Assembly (NCBI GenBank): GCA_030052745.1
Contig: JANBVO010000041.1
Span: forward strand, 1 to 64,000
Reading direction: 5' to 3'
Length of the DNA stretch: 64,000 nt
Source of the DNA: Pleurostoma richardsiae
Lineage: Eukaryota; Ascomycota; Sordariomycetes; Calosphaeriales; Pleurostomataceae
The notes beneath the pieces are model-generated. The model did no database searches. It was not told the origin of the DNA and was given only the letters and a program-made list of their open reading frames with translations. Positions within the stretch are counted from its first letter, which is position 1. Each line of letters opens with the position of its first letter. This document shows, piece by piece, positions 32,857 to 44,147 of the stretch. Both the position numbers and the translations under genes were made by a program.

Positions 32857-35391
32857 TGTCAGAATCAGGGTGCTTTTCAAACACAGGAATGTCGAGAATA
32901 TCAGGATGATGGGGCAGCGGCAAAGGATTCGGAGAGAAAGAGAAAGGTGAGACGTCGCAGATAGGTCGGTTGATAGCATTTGGCTGTTAGGGAAAGTGGG
33001 TGGTGGCGGTCTCCCACAAGAGAGACGGGCTCTCAGCTCACGCGCCCATACTCATGGTAGATGGGAAGCAAGACATCGAGGCAGGTGCGTGGCCACGGTA
33101 CAGCGAGTGCGCGGTGCATGGGTCGCCGCACTCTCTGCGACATTGAGGGAGGCAGGGCAGGCAACTTACGCGGGCGCTTTCCAGCTCGGCCCTCTGGCGA
33201 AGACATACCGTGCTGCTTGTTTGCGAGCGGAGGCTTGGCACGCGGTGGTGACGATGGCTAGGATCTTGGCGGAAGGAACAGACGCAAAGGCTGGGAGCAA
33301 ACTGGAGGTGCTACAGGTAGTTACGTTTACCCGTAGACTCCTGGGTTTTTCTACGGAGTAGCCTGTCGTGAGCGCGGAGGAGGAGGAACGAGGAGTGACA
33401 CCGGGTGATTTGGCCTATGGGAGGAGAAAAGTCTGCGTTATTGGCACTAATAACGAACGGGACTGAGGGGATCCAACTACGCGAGATACCTACCTTAGGT
33501 ATGTAGCTACCGAGAAATATTCCGCTAAGGGGTCCCGGTTGCCGATGCCGGCGGCGGAATTTCACAGCTTAGTGGTTCCGCCCCTTCTAAAAAGCTACAC
33601 AGCCTAGAGACAAACAAGGGCAATCATTTAGCAAGGTCTCACACTGCTCACAGATTGCGCAAATCGCCCGTTGGCTTTTTGCAAATAGCAAGGCAGATTT
33701 GAAAACTCTCGTTGTCTGTCCTACAGAAGGGGACTAGTTATAGACTGGGTAAATAGGCCACCTCGGTGACAAGACCGCAGCCATGTGCGGCCGCTGTAGA
33801 TACACCGACTGGGATGCGGCCCCGCGCAGCTCACCAAAGAAATGCGTCCATCCACCACCGGGGAAGAAGGCCACCGGACCGTAGTAGGCACCATACGCCC
33901 TGAGCTCGAGAGAAAGGGACGGCAATGTGGAAGAGCGGGCGGCGGCAACGGCGCAGAAGGAAGAGGGGAACGTCGTCATCACAAGCAGCGACTTGAATTG
34001 TTCACGGAATGCCCGTGCTCCGTCCTTATGGAGAACGGCACTGCCCTGATCGGCGTTTCACATCAGTCACAGGCTCGGGGCTCTCCGAATCTACTAGCCA
34101 ACGGGTTGAACGACAGGTGCGTATCCGATCATCAGTCCTGCATACCCTGTCAAAAAGAAATAAGAAAAAAGCTTGTCTTGGTCGGTTCATGCAACACAGG
34201 CATCCAGGTACTCTAAAGGGCGGCTAGATGACCGTCTGCACGGGTATCACCCCTGACCCCTTGGACATACCTACATACTTTACCCAACGACCTAGGTAGT
34301 ATCTTGGTATCTTAGGTGGCCATAATAAGGCAGTCAGCTTTACCTAATCGCCCGGGCGTTGCAACTCTCCGACAACATTCGTTTCGAGCCTTCCGAGGCG
34401 CCGGTCACCTTCTGGGAGCCATGGAAGTTGCAGCCACCCTGTTTCAACTCGCCATGTGCTGCCAAGCCTTAACTATAGCTGTCATCTGGTAGTGAGAAGC
34501 TTGGCTTTCTCTTACACGTGTGCTAGTGTAGCCCGTTGTGACCGGGGTCCGGCTAAACAAAGCTTCTTTTTCGATCCCTTACCAATGTTACACGCCCCAT
34601 GACTTCACCCACTCGGCCGCCATGTGTATGAAGAAGACACAGCGCATCGTCCTCGCTACTCGTCACTGTCAGTGGACTCTAGTGCACATCTCCACCCAGA
34701 GTCCCTACGACGTAAAGCAGCGTTGGAAGCAAAGCCCAAGCTGGGCGCCTTGATGAGCACAGACCGGTGGCCTTGTATGTCAAAAGCCGTCCGGTCTCTC
34801 TTTCATCCCAATTGTAGCTCCGAAATCAGATAAGGTCTGTGCGGAGGGAGGCAGAGGCAGGGCACTGTGCGTTGGTGCGTTGTGGTTTCCTCCTGACAGT
34901 GTGCGTCGCTAGGCAATGCTTATCCTAGCCCCCCCTGCTCTGTGACAGGCTTCTCCTCACATACAGTTTCAACGTCCCAATGTGGCCACGGGATCTCCAT
35001 TTCCAACATCCTGAGAATGGCCTCTCACAATCTTCCGCCTGCGATCGTCATGCCCTGCCCTCCAACATGCCGTCCGGTTGCCAAGAGGATTAAGTAGACC
35101 CAGGGCGCCCCTTCTCCCCGTCGAGATGTCCTGCATCTTCATATACTCCCTCATTCCTTTTCCCTTCCACAACTTTGAAAGCCTTTCGCTTCTTGGTCGT
35201 TTCACCCACGCTCTCTTTTCTGCTTCTGTTCGGACTTGCCAGTCAAGAGGAGGATCACGTTGACCGTGCATCTGATTAGCCCACCCCTTATCTTGTTGTA
35301 ATACTGCTCTCATTCTAAGCAGTTGCCGCTCTTTTCTCCCTATTGCCTGCCCACTCGCTTGCTTCTGTTCCTTCGAGGTGGACCTTGCAGC
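32857..35391. other. Long intergenic region between EMG1 and a secreted-protein gene
   Basis: About 2.5 kb with divergent promoters expected at its ends. It contains GATACCTACCTTAGGTATG at about 33485-33504 and related motifs near 34289-34318. The C/T-rich stretch at about 35150-35390 is a typical strong-promoter leader for the gene at 35392. Short ORFs (for example 33734-33982 minus and 34538-34753 plus) have no recognisable features and I do not call them. Confidence 0.45.
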
Positions 35392-36520
35392 ATGGTGTTC
35401 CCGAAGCTTCTCAGCGCTGCGGCGCTCATGGCTATCGCTTACGCACAGAACCAGAACAACAATAACAACAATGGCGCCGACTCCACGCAATTGCTTGCCA
35501 ATGCGATTCAGACAGGGTCCTTCTTCGATGGCTCTCAAGGTCTTGGTGCGGAAGATGGCCAGGCTCTATCTCAGACATCCCAGAACAACTTCATCAACCT
35601 CTGTGCCGGCCAGACAATCACCAACGGTCTTCAGATTCTCACTGGCTCCTGCAGCCCTACACGTAAGCACCCCTGATCTATCCCAGCTCGGTCAGCACCA
35701 GCAACTAATGTGACATACAGCCCAGGGTTTCATTCCGGCCAAGGACAAGATGATTTCTAGCATCGTCTTGTTCCCTCAGAACGGGCAGACCATCGAGGCC
35801 GGGAAGGACTTCAACATCTCTGTCCAGATCAATGGCCTTCAGGCTGGTGCGTTCACCAACGCCGATGCCACCTATTACTCGGCTCCTCAGGCGTTGAATA
35901 GTGCTGGCAACGTCATCGGCCACACACACGTGACTGTCCAGGACCTAGGGAACAGCCTTAACCCGAAGACACCGCCCGACCCGACCCAGTTTGCTTTCTT
36001 CAAAGGCATCAACGATGCAGGCAATGGCAATGGTCTGCTCCAGGCAGTTGTATCGGGAGGTCTTCCATCTGGCAACTTCCGACTCTGCACGTTGACGTCG
36101 GCTGCCAATCACCAGCCGGTTATAATGCCGGTTGCACAGCGTGGCTCTCAAGATGACTGTACTAAGTTCACTGTGAGCGGCAATGACAATACGATTAATG
36201 ACGCTGCCAATGATGGATCAGGCGGAGAGGCAGCGGCCGCGGCCGCGGCCTCGGCCGTCGCTCTTGGCGCCGGTGCACTTACTACAGGCGCTGCCGCGGC
36301 CCAGCAAACTGGCAATGCGAACAATGGTAATGCCAATGCGAACCAGGGCAACGCCAATGCGAACAAGGGTAATGCAGCACAGGGTCAAGGGCAGAATCAG
36401 AATGCCAACCAGGGCAAAGGTAATGCCAATGCCGGTCAAGCTTCCGGCGCAAACCAGGCTCAACAACAAGGAAAGGCGCAGCGGCTGGCTAGACTTGCCA
36501 TCCGGGAGTTTGTGGCTTAA
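35392..36520 (+). CDS. Secreted protein with conserved N-terminal domain and Ala/Asn/Gly low-complexity tail
   Basis: Exons are 35392-35662 and 35721-36520, coding 356 residues. A signal peptide (MVFPKLLSAAALMAIAYAQ) precedes an Asn-rich linker and a domain of about 200 residues. That domain has recurring motifs found in a fungal secreted family I recall but cannot name firmly (SFFDGSQGLGAEDGQA, TSQNNFINLCAGQTITNG, GHTHVTVQDLGN, FAFFKGINDAGNGNG, RGSQDDCTKFTV), with four cysteines that could pair. The tail is Ala-rich (residues about 260-285), followed by Gly-Asn-Ala repeats, and ends basic (QRLARLAIREFVA). Homologues are, to my recollection, sometimes labelled 'ribosomal protein s17', which the sequence does not support. 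No function is assigned. Cell-wall or extracellular location is inferred. Confidence 0.8.
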
Positions 36521-37098
36521 GAGATGGGTTGTGACGGGAGACGTGGGATCGAAAATCATGCAAGCTTGCCACGAACAAGTTCAACTGATTAGCACAACTA
36601 GCACACGTGAACCTCTCGGGATCAGGGTTGTCAGATGTACGGGTACGACCCGATGAGTGCTCTACCATCGTACGTCTAAGGGGGAATTAATTGTATATAG
36701 ACTCACTTTGAACTGTGCGGTCTCTCTGGGAGTTGCGCCCTCGAGCTGGTTCCCTTTTATCTGCATAACATTACCTTTCTGTTTCAACTTCGAATGCTAG
36801 GCCAGTGCTTTTTTGGCTTGCCCGGCGCGATTTGACACGGAGTCAAAAGTTTGCGGTCCATACTTAATCCGGTCCTTAATCCGGTCAGCGTCTTTGAAAT
36901 ACTAGTAGGTATTACCTAATGCATCTTCTGTGACTACTAGGCCTGCCTTGACTACCAGCCTGACTCTGCTAGCCCTGTCCAACTAGATTTTCTAGAGTCG
37001 CCTGTCTTCCGCTGACGGCAACCCGGTCCCCCCTTATACGATACGCACCCGGTAATTGCCTTTTGGGAAATCAGAGTCAGCAATTCTGTTTCAAAGTC
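36521..37098. other. Spacer between the secreted-protein gene and uS17m
   Basis: About 580 bp, the 3' region of one gene and the promoter of the next, both on the plus strand. No other signal is recognised. Confidence 0.45.
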
Positions 37099-37645
37099 AT
37101 GACGACGTCTGCGTCCGCTGTCGCACGGCAGGGTTTCCGGGAGCTTCACGGCATAGTGGTTTCGGCCGGCTTGATGCAGAAGACAGTCAAAGTCCGAGTT
37201 GGTGGCCAACAGTGGAACAACAAGATCCAGAAAGTGAGTTCTAGGCCAATGATGCAATCATCTCGTGGCCTAGCCCAGACACTCTAACAGACATGACCAG
37301 CATTTTCTGAAGCCGAGAACGTACATGGTTCACGATCCCAACTCGTCTCTAAGAGCCGGTGACATTGTTGCAATAAGTCCCGGTTGGAGGACGTCAAAAC
37401 ACACTCGCCATGTGGTTAAACACATAATTGCACCTTTTAGCACACCACTCGAGGAAAGGCCACCCGTGCCGACAGAGACAGAGAGGGTTGCTGTCAGAGA
37501 AGCCAAGAGGGTGGCGAAGGCTGAGCGCCGGGCCGCGAGAGTCGAGAGAGATTCAGCGCCAAACAAAGCAGATGGAGAGGTGAAGGTACCAGTCTCTCTG
37601 GAGAGTGTTAATGTGTTGAGCACCAGCACAAGTGATGTAGACTGA
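37099..37645 (+). CDS. MRPS17: Mitochondrial small ribosomal subunit protein uS17m
   Basis: RNA-binding protein of the mitochondrial 37S subunit. Exons are 37099-37233 and 37301-37645, coding 159 residues. The S17 OB-fold core is clear: ELHGIVVSAGLMQKTVKVRV, then KHFLKPRTYMVHDPNS, RAGDIVAISPGWRTSKHTRHVV. The C-terminal extension is rich in Arg/Lys/Glu (REAKRVAKAERRAARVER), as in fungal mitoribosomal proteins. The N-terminus is short, with no long presequence. It is tail-to-tail with SAP1. Confidence 0.92.
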
Positions 37646-38183
37646 ATGATCTCATCTTGGTCGTAGAGGAGCGAGCAAAAATGAGGGATACAACATGGTC
37701 CGGATACCGGGGCGCTCACGGCTTGTTTGTGCGGTGACGCCAATCCATCACCCATCGTGGGAAAGCTCTTCGCTTATGTGGGCGCTGGACACCTACATCA
37801 CTCTCGCCAAATGTTTGCATTCTTACCCAAAAATAAATGTGGACTAGGACGTCTAACGAGCAATCTGTGTATCATACGCCGTCACAACTTTTGTACACCA
37901 CCCTTGATAGTCCGAGAAGAGCCCAAATAATTACACACACACGCATATATATGTACATCATCGAGCTCATCATGACTCTACGGGTTATTTTTAGCGTTGA
38001 GACAGTTGCGCAGATGAGCTTTTCTGTCGATTTGGCAAGACCGTCGACATCGCTTTGACCAGGGTGGCGGCCGTTGATACCTGTAGAATAGGTTTGTGAT
38101 CATTTGTGGTGTTCGGCCTAGGCTCCTATGTACAGGAGTGACGCTGGAAACTCCCTTACCCCTTAACATCTTCCTCACAAGCT
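37646..38183. other. Tail-to-tail spacer, uS17m and SAP1
   Basis: About 540 bp with presumed 3' ends of both genes. A short alternating CA/TA run (ACACACACACGCATATATAT) lies near 37932. No gene is seen. Confidence 0.45.
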
Positions 38184-40782
38184 CTATCCCCCGCGTTCGC
38201 CAAACTGTTTCGCCCAGTCCTCGTACTCCTTTAAGCCGGCTTTGCTGACGCTAGGGCGTATGGTCGTCAGACTTGCCATGAAGTCCGACAGCTCAATGGG
38301 CCGGATTTCATCCATCTTCATATGAAGCAAAGCCTCACCTAGGGAGCGAAGAGGGCCCATGGCGGCGTCTTTCGCCAGGGCCGTGATATCGGAGCCCGAA
38401 AATCCTGTAGCCCATTAGTCGCAAGATCAGAGTAGCCTCGTCAGGAGAACGGAACCCACCGTCAGTCAGCTCGACCAACTGTCCAATATCGGCAGCCGTC
38501 AGGTTATGATTCTGCTGGCTTAGCAATTTGCCCAACTGAGTGGCTCTAGTCTCGGCTTCAGGCAGCGGTATATACTGCCGCCTAACAAATCTTCGCCGCG
38601 CAGCTTCATCTATCGCCCAGGGGAGATTCGTAGCAGCCAACACTAGGACCCTGTTGGCATCGCCAACGTCTCTGTTACCGCTTTCCCTTCCGGCGGCCGC
38701 TCGCTGTAGGTCACTCCACTGAATTAAAAATTCGGTCTTGATCCGTCTTGTCGCCTCGTGCTCTCCAGAACCCGAGCGCTGAGACAGGAGAGAATCTATC
38801 TCGTCCACGAATATGATGCTCGGAGCCAGCGCTTTCGCCAAAGCAAAGAGGGCCCTGACTAACTTCTCCGACTCCCCCAGGTACTTGCTAGTCAGACTAC
38901 TGGCCGAGATTGAGAAGAAGGTTGACTTCGACTCGGTGGCAACAGCCCGGGCCAGCATAGTCTTGCCTGTACCCGGTGGACCAAACAATAGCATGCCACG
39001 CGCTGGTTCGCGAAGACCCATGAAGAGGTCAGGCCGCAAGAAGGGGTACACAACCGTCTCCCTCAAGGCACTCTTGGCTATTCGGAGCCCAGCAACATCA
39101 TCCCAGTGAACCTCGTCCCCTTCCACGACTATCTCATTCAGTATCTGCTTCGCTGCATCTCGATCAACAGCAGCCGGTAGACCTTTTAGTGCTGTGGTCT
39201 TTCTCTTCTTCCAGGCAGTCCGCGGCTCCAGCTCATCTTCGCTTAGCGAGACATCGGATTGGTTTAGTGATTCGGTGCTTAAAGAGCCTCTCTTTTGTTC
39301 ACCGAGCTTTCGTCGTTGGCCGGGTAACCTGGGTTGAGGGATGCGATCTTCGACACTGGATGCCGATGCCGTCCTTTTCAAATCGCCGCTCGTGACTCCA
39401 GGCCCGCTCGTTCTACCTCCAACCGCCGCTAGGTGCGGCCGCTGTGTACGAGACGCGAGATTTGGTGTCACTGAATGAAGAGACGAGTTTACCTTGATCG
39501 GCACATCCCGAGTATTGTTTAACCCCGCACCCATATTTGGCGTCACATTGGACACTAGTGCGTCTGTAGGACCATTATCCATTAGTGGCTGCGTTCGTGG
39601 GCTAGGAGTACCTGTTGACTTCTGTCGTGCTGTCCCCTCGGGCCCTGGCCGAGAAACCGGGGGGGTGCGGCAGCGCAGAGCGTTGAATGCAGCATTCATA
39701 GACAAGTCTGGTGTTGTCGAGAGTGTTGTGTGATCAGGAGCACGTTCCGAAGTGGACGAGTCGAGACTCTGCCTTCCCTCTGCTAGACTCCTAGGACGAA
39801 TGCCCTGATGATCGACCAGCCTTCGTGAGTGACGATCCCACTGTGGCATCCTGCCTTGTCCATCGCTTGGCACCCCGGGAGGAGAAGGTGCAGATGCTAC
39901 ACTCGGTAGCTCGATCCCATTCACGCTTGGTGATCTGTCAGTCAGCTTAAGAGCATTCCAGGCAAGCGAGGCAGCTTTGCTCGCCCCCGGGCCCTCTATG
40001 GCTCCCAATGCTGGACGCCGCGTAGTCTTCCCGGATTTATCTCGTGGTGTGCTCGAGCGGAGCGTGGTCCTCATGGTGTGCTTCCCGGGGCTCGGAGACC
40101 GCGACGGCTTTATCCCAGATCGAGACACAGAAGAGGCTGGTGATCGCGCCAGCTGGGGGAGAATCCCCGCATCGGAATAAGCATCTCTGCGGCTTCCCAC
40201 CACGGCCTGTTCTGACGAAGACCGCGTCGACATAGGCGGCCGCGATGCAAGGACAGGCCTTGAGAGTTCTGGGTATGTTATTGCTGGGATGGTCCCTTCA
40301 CCGATCCAGCCTTTCTCTTGACTCCCTGACTCCCTCGACGTGGAAGGTGTGTCATACGGTCCACTGAGTAATCCCCGGTCAGGGCTAACTTGTTTATCTC
40401 GACGAGAGAGTTTCAGGGCTTCGAGGAGATCAATTCGCTCCTTGCACTGTAGTTCAAGTTGCCGTAAACTTTCCAATAGGGCTCCTTCGGTTTCTGATTC
40501 GGCCATGTGGTTGGACAAGGCTTTGCTGGCTCTGTGATGGAGAATCCGATCGAGCGCTGATTTCCAGCATCGCATTGCTTCATCCTCGTCGCCCTAGTGG
40601 CATGTTATTTGGTAGAAACGCAGCGCATGATGTTTGGGGGGAGTATAGTGGTAGGGTAGGACTTGGGTCTCTGGAGGGAAGGTATCTACCTGGCTTTCAT
40701 AGTAAACTGCGGTTGAGCAAGTTAAGTAACTCTCATCGTAAGTCTTTTGCAGGAAGGGAACCGCAGATTTATGGCGAGACAT
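38184..40782 (-). CDS. SAP1: AAA ATPase of the meiotic clade (SAP1/YTA6, fidgetin/spastin relatives)
   Basis: Exons are 40782-40690, 40593-38460 and 38404-38184, coding 815 residues. The N-terminal about 100 residues form a helical MIT-like region ([51 protein letters not shown]). A long Ser/Pro-rich disordered region with many basic SP motifs follows. A single AAA module starts with [16 protein letters not shown]. Walker A GPPGTGKT is at about residues 566-573 and Walker B is [11 protein letters not shown]. Second-region-of-homology arginines lie in [15 protein letters not shown], and the C-terminal helix is [19 protein letters not shown]. This clade remodels microtubules, ESCRT-III or transcription regulators. 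Which substrate this one uses cannot be told from sequence. Confidence 0.9.
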
Positions 40783-41233
40783 GTTGGCATCCCCTGCGAA
40801 CCTGCCGCATGCTCCACATGGATGCTGCTCGGTGGGAGATGGCTACTATAGCAGGAAGAAATTCGTCGTCAGTGTAAGTGGGAGATACGGAGTTCCGAGT
40901 AAAGCAGAAGGCACTTCGCCCCGTAGTCCTTTTGATGCTGGCCTTGGGCCTCTGGATGTGTGACAGGAAGATTGAACATCGCAGCGCGATGACAGGCGGA
41001 TCTAGGTTGTCGTGTGTGTGGGCGGGCTAGCGCCATGACGTAGGTACTAAACTTCTGGTTCAGCATTCCATGCTAGGTACCTAATGCAATACTTCATACT
41101 TTTCTGAGAATATTCTTTGACACTTCTATTATTTCTTGACATATCATATCATATACTCGCCTTCTCGTATTCACACTTCTAGGTCATAACATTTCCCAAT
41201 TACCTTCAGGTTCAGGTCAACTCAAGTCATACC
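40783..41233. other. Spacer upstream of SAP1, downstream of COG6
   Basis: About 450 bp. It contains GATACGGAGTTCC near 40887 and GGTACCTAATG near 41077, members of the two dispersed intergenic motifs. No gene is recognised. Confidence 0.45.
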
Positions 41234-43447
41234 TTAAGATAACAGTACACGTATCTCGCCAGCTGTCCTGGGGAACATCGCCCGAAAACCTTCTTCGGTA
41301 GGGCTCCCCTTACCATTCTGATCCACGTTCTCGTGTTCGGCGACTTCATCCGCGTACACCAGCATATTCTCAATGTGCTCGAAATCGATGCAGAAGCGCT
41401 CCGCAGCCTCCTCTGTGACTCTCCTGGCTAGTGACGCATCCTGGAGACGTTTCACGTTCTCCATCGCGTCCATCAACGCGGATGGAAGGAAGTCATCTAG
41501 AGTATGCCTTGCTTGCACAAGCGCAGTCGGCTGCAGGACCTCCAGGGATCTGAGTTCAATGGCACTGTCCCTTCCCTCTGTCAAAGGGCCGAGAGCCGAG
41601 AACATGAGATCGAGACCGGATTCCGTGCGGAGGAAACGATATTGGCTTTCTCTAATCTTCTGTAGCTCCAGTTCGATCTGGATTTGAAGTTGTTCGCGTC
41701 GGTTGTATGTGAAATCGAAGGACTCCATTGCGGTCTGAGCTGCCCGCAAGCAATTGATTAGGAATATGTGTCTCGCAGGAGGCGAGATACCCCGGGACAT
41801 ATTTTCGCAGCCGAGAAGGAACGGGTCAAGTGCATCAGACAATATTGGCTGGAAGTCTATTTCGCGGTTGCTTGATGGAGTGAGTGACGTCTCGTAGGAT
41901 TTCAGGATCGCCTTCAGTTTCTCCATGGCATCCTGGAGGAATCCGGGCGGGCTAAGGTCCGAGGGGGGGTGCTGGAAGTCCCCCTGGAGAGTTGCAATAT
42001 GGTCCTTCATCAAGGCGCGGAACTGACGTAGGGCATCTGCCTCGAGACTGCCGAGCGACTGCACCAGGAGCGACGAAGTACTCAGCAGTTTAGCAAAGGT
42101 GATGCGATAGAAGTTGAGAAGATTGGCGAGCTTATACGCGAGCGTTGTATCCTCATTCGTCTGAATAACCTGCTCCACCCGTTGCCGTAAGATTCGTATG
42201 GCCCCGGACATGTCACGATCGACGAGGTCGTTGAGGGCCTTGACGGCATCGAAGGTAGGAGATCCATCGATGTCATCAGCCAACAGCCGCCAAACTTCAT
42301 TTTCGCGGCTGGCCTGGAGCCCTCTGATGATTTCACTTCCATCTCCGGAAACGAAGAGCACCTCCAGCGCTTCCCTTTCGCTCACAGTGGCGGAGTGAAT
42401 CCAGGCAAGCATGTCCCCTGCGTACCGGAGGCTATCGTGCGCCACCAGCTCAATGGGCTTTCTAGAACGATCCGGCGTGCTCATTGCAGACGAGCCGGTC
42501 AGGGCAGTGTAATAGGCGTCCGAAAGGACTTGTTCTCTTGCTTCGGCAAAAGTATCGAGACAATTCTGAAACAGGGATGGCCTCTCAGCAAGAGTCCGAA
42601 GAGCGCGCCGAATCGACGATCCTATATGCGGATTCTCCAGGTTAAGGCCCTTGAACTCGCGCTGAAGCCAGCGAGACAGCTTTTGGAATGCTAGGTTGAT
42701 GTTCTTGGAAGTGTACTCCATGATCTCAAGACCCAGGGTTTGGCTTTCAAAGCCCAGCAGGAGCTCGCAATCTCGGACGATCCGTTTGGCCTTGGATAGC
42801 ACAGCAAAGAAGTTGTCGTCAACGAGGTCAGCTGCTAATCCCAGAATGGCCGCCTCGTCCTGCGAAAGAATGCATTGATAGCGAAAGGTCTGTAGCAGTC
42901 GCTCCTTGGCCTCTGCAATACGCTTCCGGGACAGGACGGCCGAGGCGTCCTCGAGGACGACCGACGTGACCTTATGAGCAGAGCTCACTTGACACCTCGC
43001 CCGAACATGACCACTGTTTATTCTCTCAAGCGTCGCCCCTATCCTTAGCAATTGCTGTAGCCCAAGTCAGAACAGGGCCACGTCCCAGAACGCAACGGAG
43101 AGTGAGAATGGTAGGAAGCGCGGCGTTCTTACCTCAGCGACGCGCCCAAACTCGTCAATGACCAGCCTATTGGTCTCGATAACCTCCTTCTGAAGCCCTA
43201 ATCGCAGACGCCTCCTGGTTCCTACCTTTGTCCCAATGCCGCGGTCATCCACTAGAGATAAAGCACTGCGAAATTCACCATCGGCATATGACGTAGATAG
43301 GACGGTTGATACCTTGGCTAGCAAGGGATTCAGAGTCCTAGACGTTGATGACATTGAAACTACCCGAGGCGATAAGCGGCCGGACCAGAGAGCGTCGATG
43401 CCTTGGTCCGGCACCCCGTCTGGAGATGTTGAAGAATCGCGCGTCAT
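41234..43447 (-). CDS. COG6: Conserved oligomeric Golgi complex subunit 6
   Basis: Lobe B subunit of the COG tether that directs retrograde vesicles to the Golgi. Exons are 43447-43133 and 43054-41234, coding 711 residues, a normal length. The N-terminal part is helical and basic (NPLLAKVSTVLSTSY, TRRRLRLGLQKEVIETN). The family core is recognisable in LSQDEAAILGLAADLVDDNFF, KNINLAFQKLSRWLQREFK and HDSLRYAGDMLAWIHSA, the last being a strong COG6 signature. The remainder is an all-helical rod. Its start codon faces that of ATG9 about 700 bp away. Confidence 0.9.
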
Positions 43448-44147
43448 TCCGTAATGCTGGTATTGACAGCACTACCAGTACTTGTATGCCGTACTCTCTC
43501 GTGGACAGATATTCAACAGTCCCTGTATAATATGATACTTGCCGTTTTTACGGTAATGCTATTATTGTATCAAAAGAAAACCATTTTACTTCATCTAAAT
43601 CATCTAGTAGTAAAGCTTTCAGAGTAAATCTAAATATGGTTTAAAATAACACTCGTTTATTATCATTTTGTAGACAGTGAGCCTGAGGCTGCCAGCCAGG
43701 CAGAAGGTCTCCACTGCGTGCCTGTCTTAAGTCATCTGATAGGCGCCTCAGGTGACGACCTAATCCATCTGACCTCTACTGCATAGTATTTCCGAACCGC
43801 TAAGCGCGAACTGACCGCCGCATCGATATCAAGCAGGTACTTGCCTGGTGCGGCTTGTGGAAAGTCGCCTGAAGCGAAATGATATAGGACATTTGGCCAT
43901 GTTAAAAGCCGCCTCTTCGCCCCTGCTTTTCTCAGCAGCACTGACACCTTAGCGACGCCACGTACGATCGCATTATTTACTACCCACCCCTGACTGCTGC
44001 TTCAAGAAACTAGGCTAGCCAGCCGACTGAGATGACATCTCGTGGGGCCCAAGCAATCTGGAAGCGTCTGGAGATCTCCCCTCAACTTTCGATGCAGGCG
44101 TTGACTGCACATATCTATGCGACAGCCTGTCCCGACCGGGGTCTGTA
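43448..44147. promoter_or_regulatory. Shared divergent promoter region of COG6 and ATG9
   Basis: About 700 bp between the two start codons. An AT-rich patch at about 43540-43680 stands out against normal GC on both sides. No ORF on either strand carries a recognisable motif. Shared regulation is inference from layout. Confidence 0.5.

Noticed and set aside
33734-33982. Minus ORF of 82 codons rich in aromatic residues
   Set aside because: No homologous motif, no splice-consistent neighbours and overlap with other equally long ORFs.
34969-35538. 189-codon minus-strand ORF
   Set aside because: It is antisense to the signal peptide and first exon of the secreted-protein gene and has no family motif.
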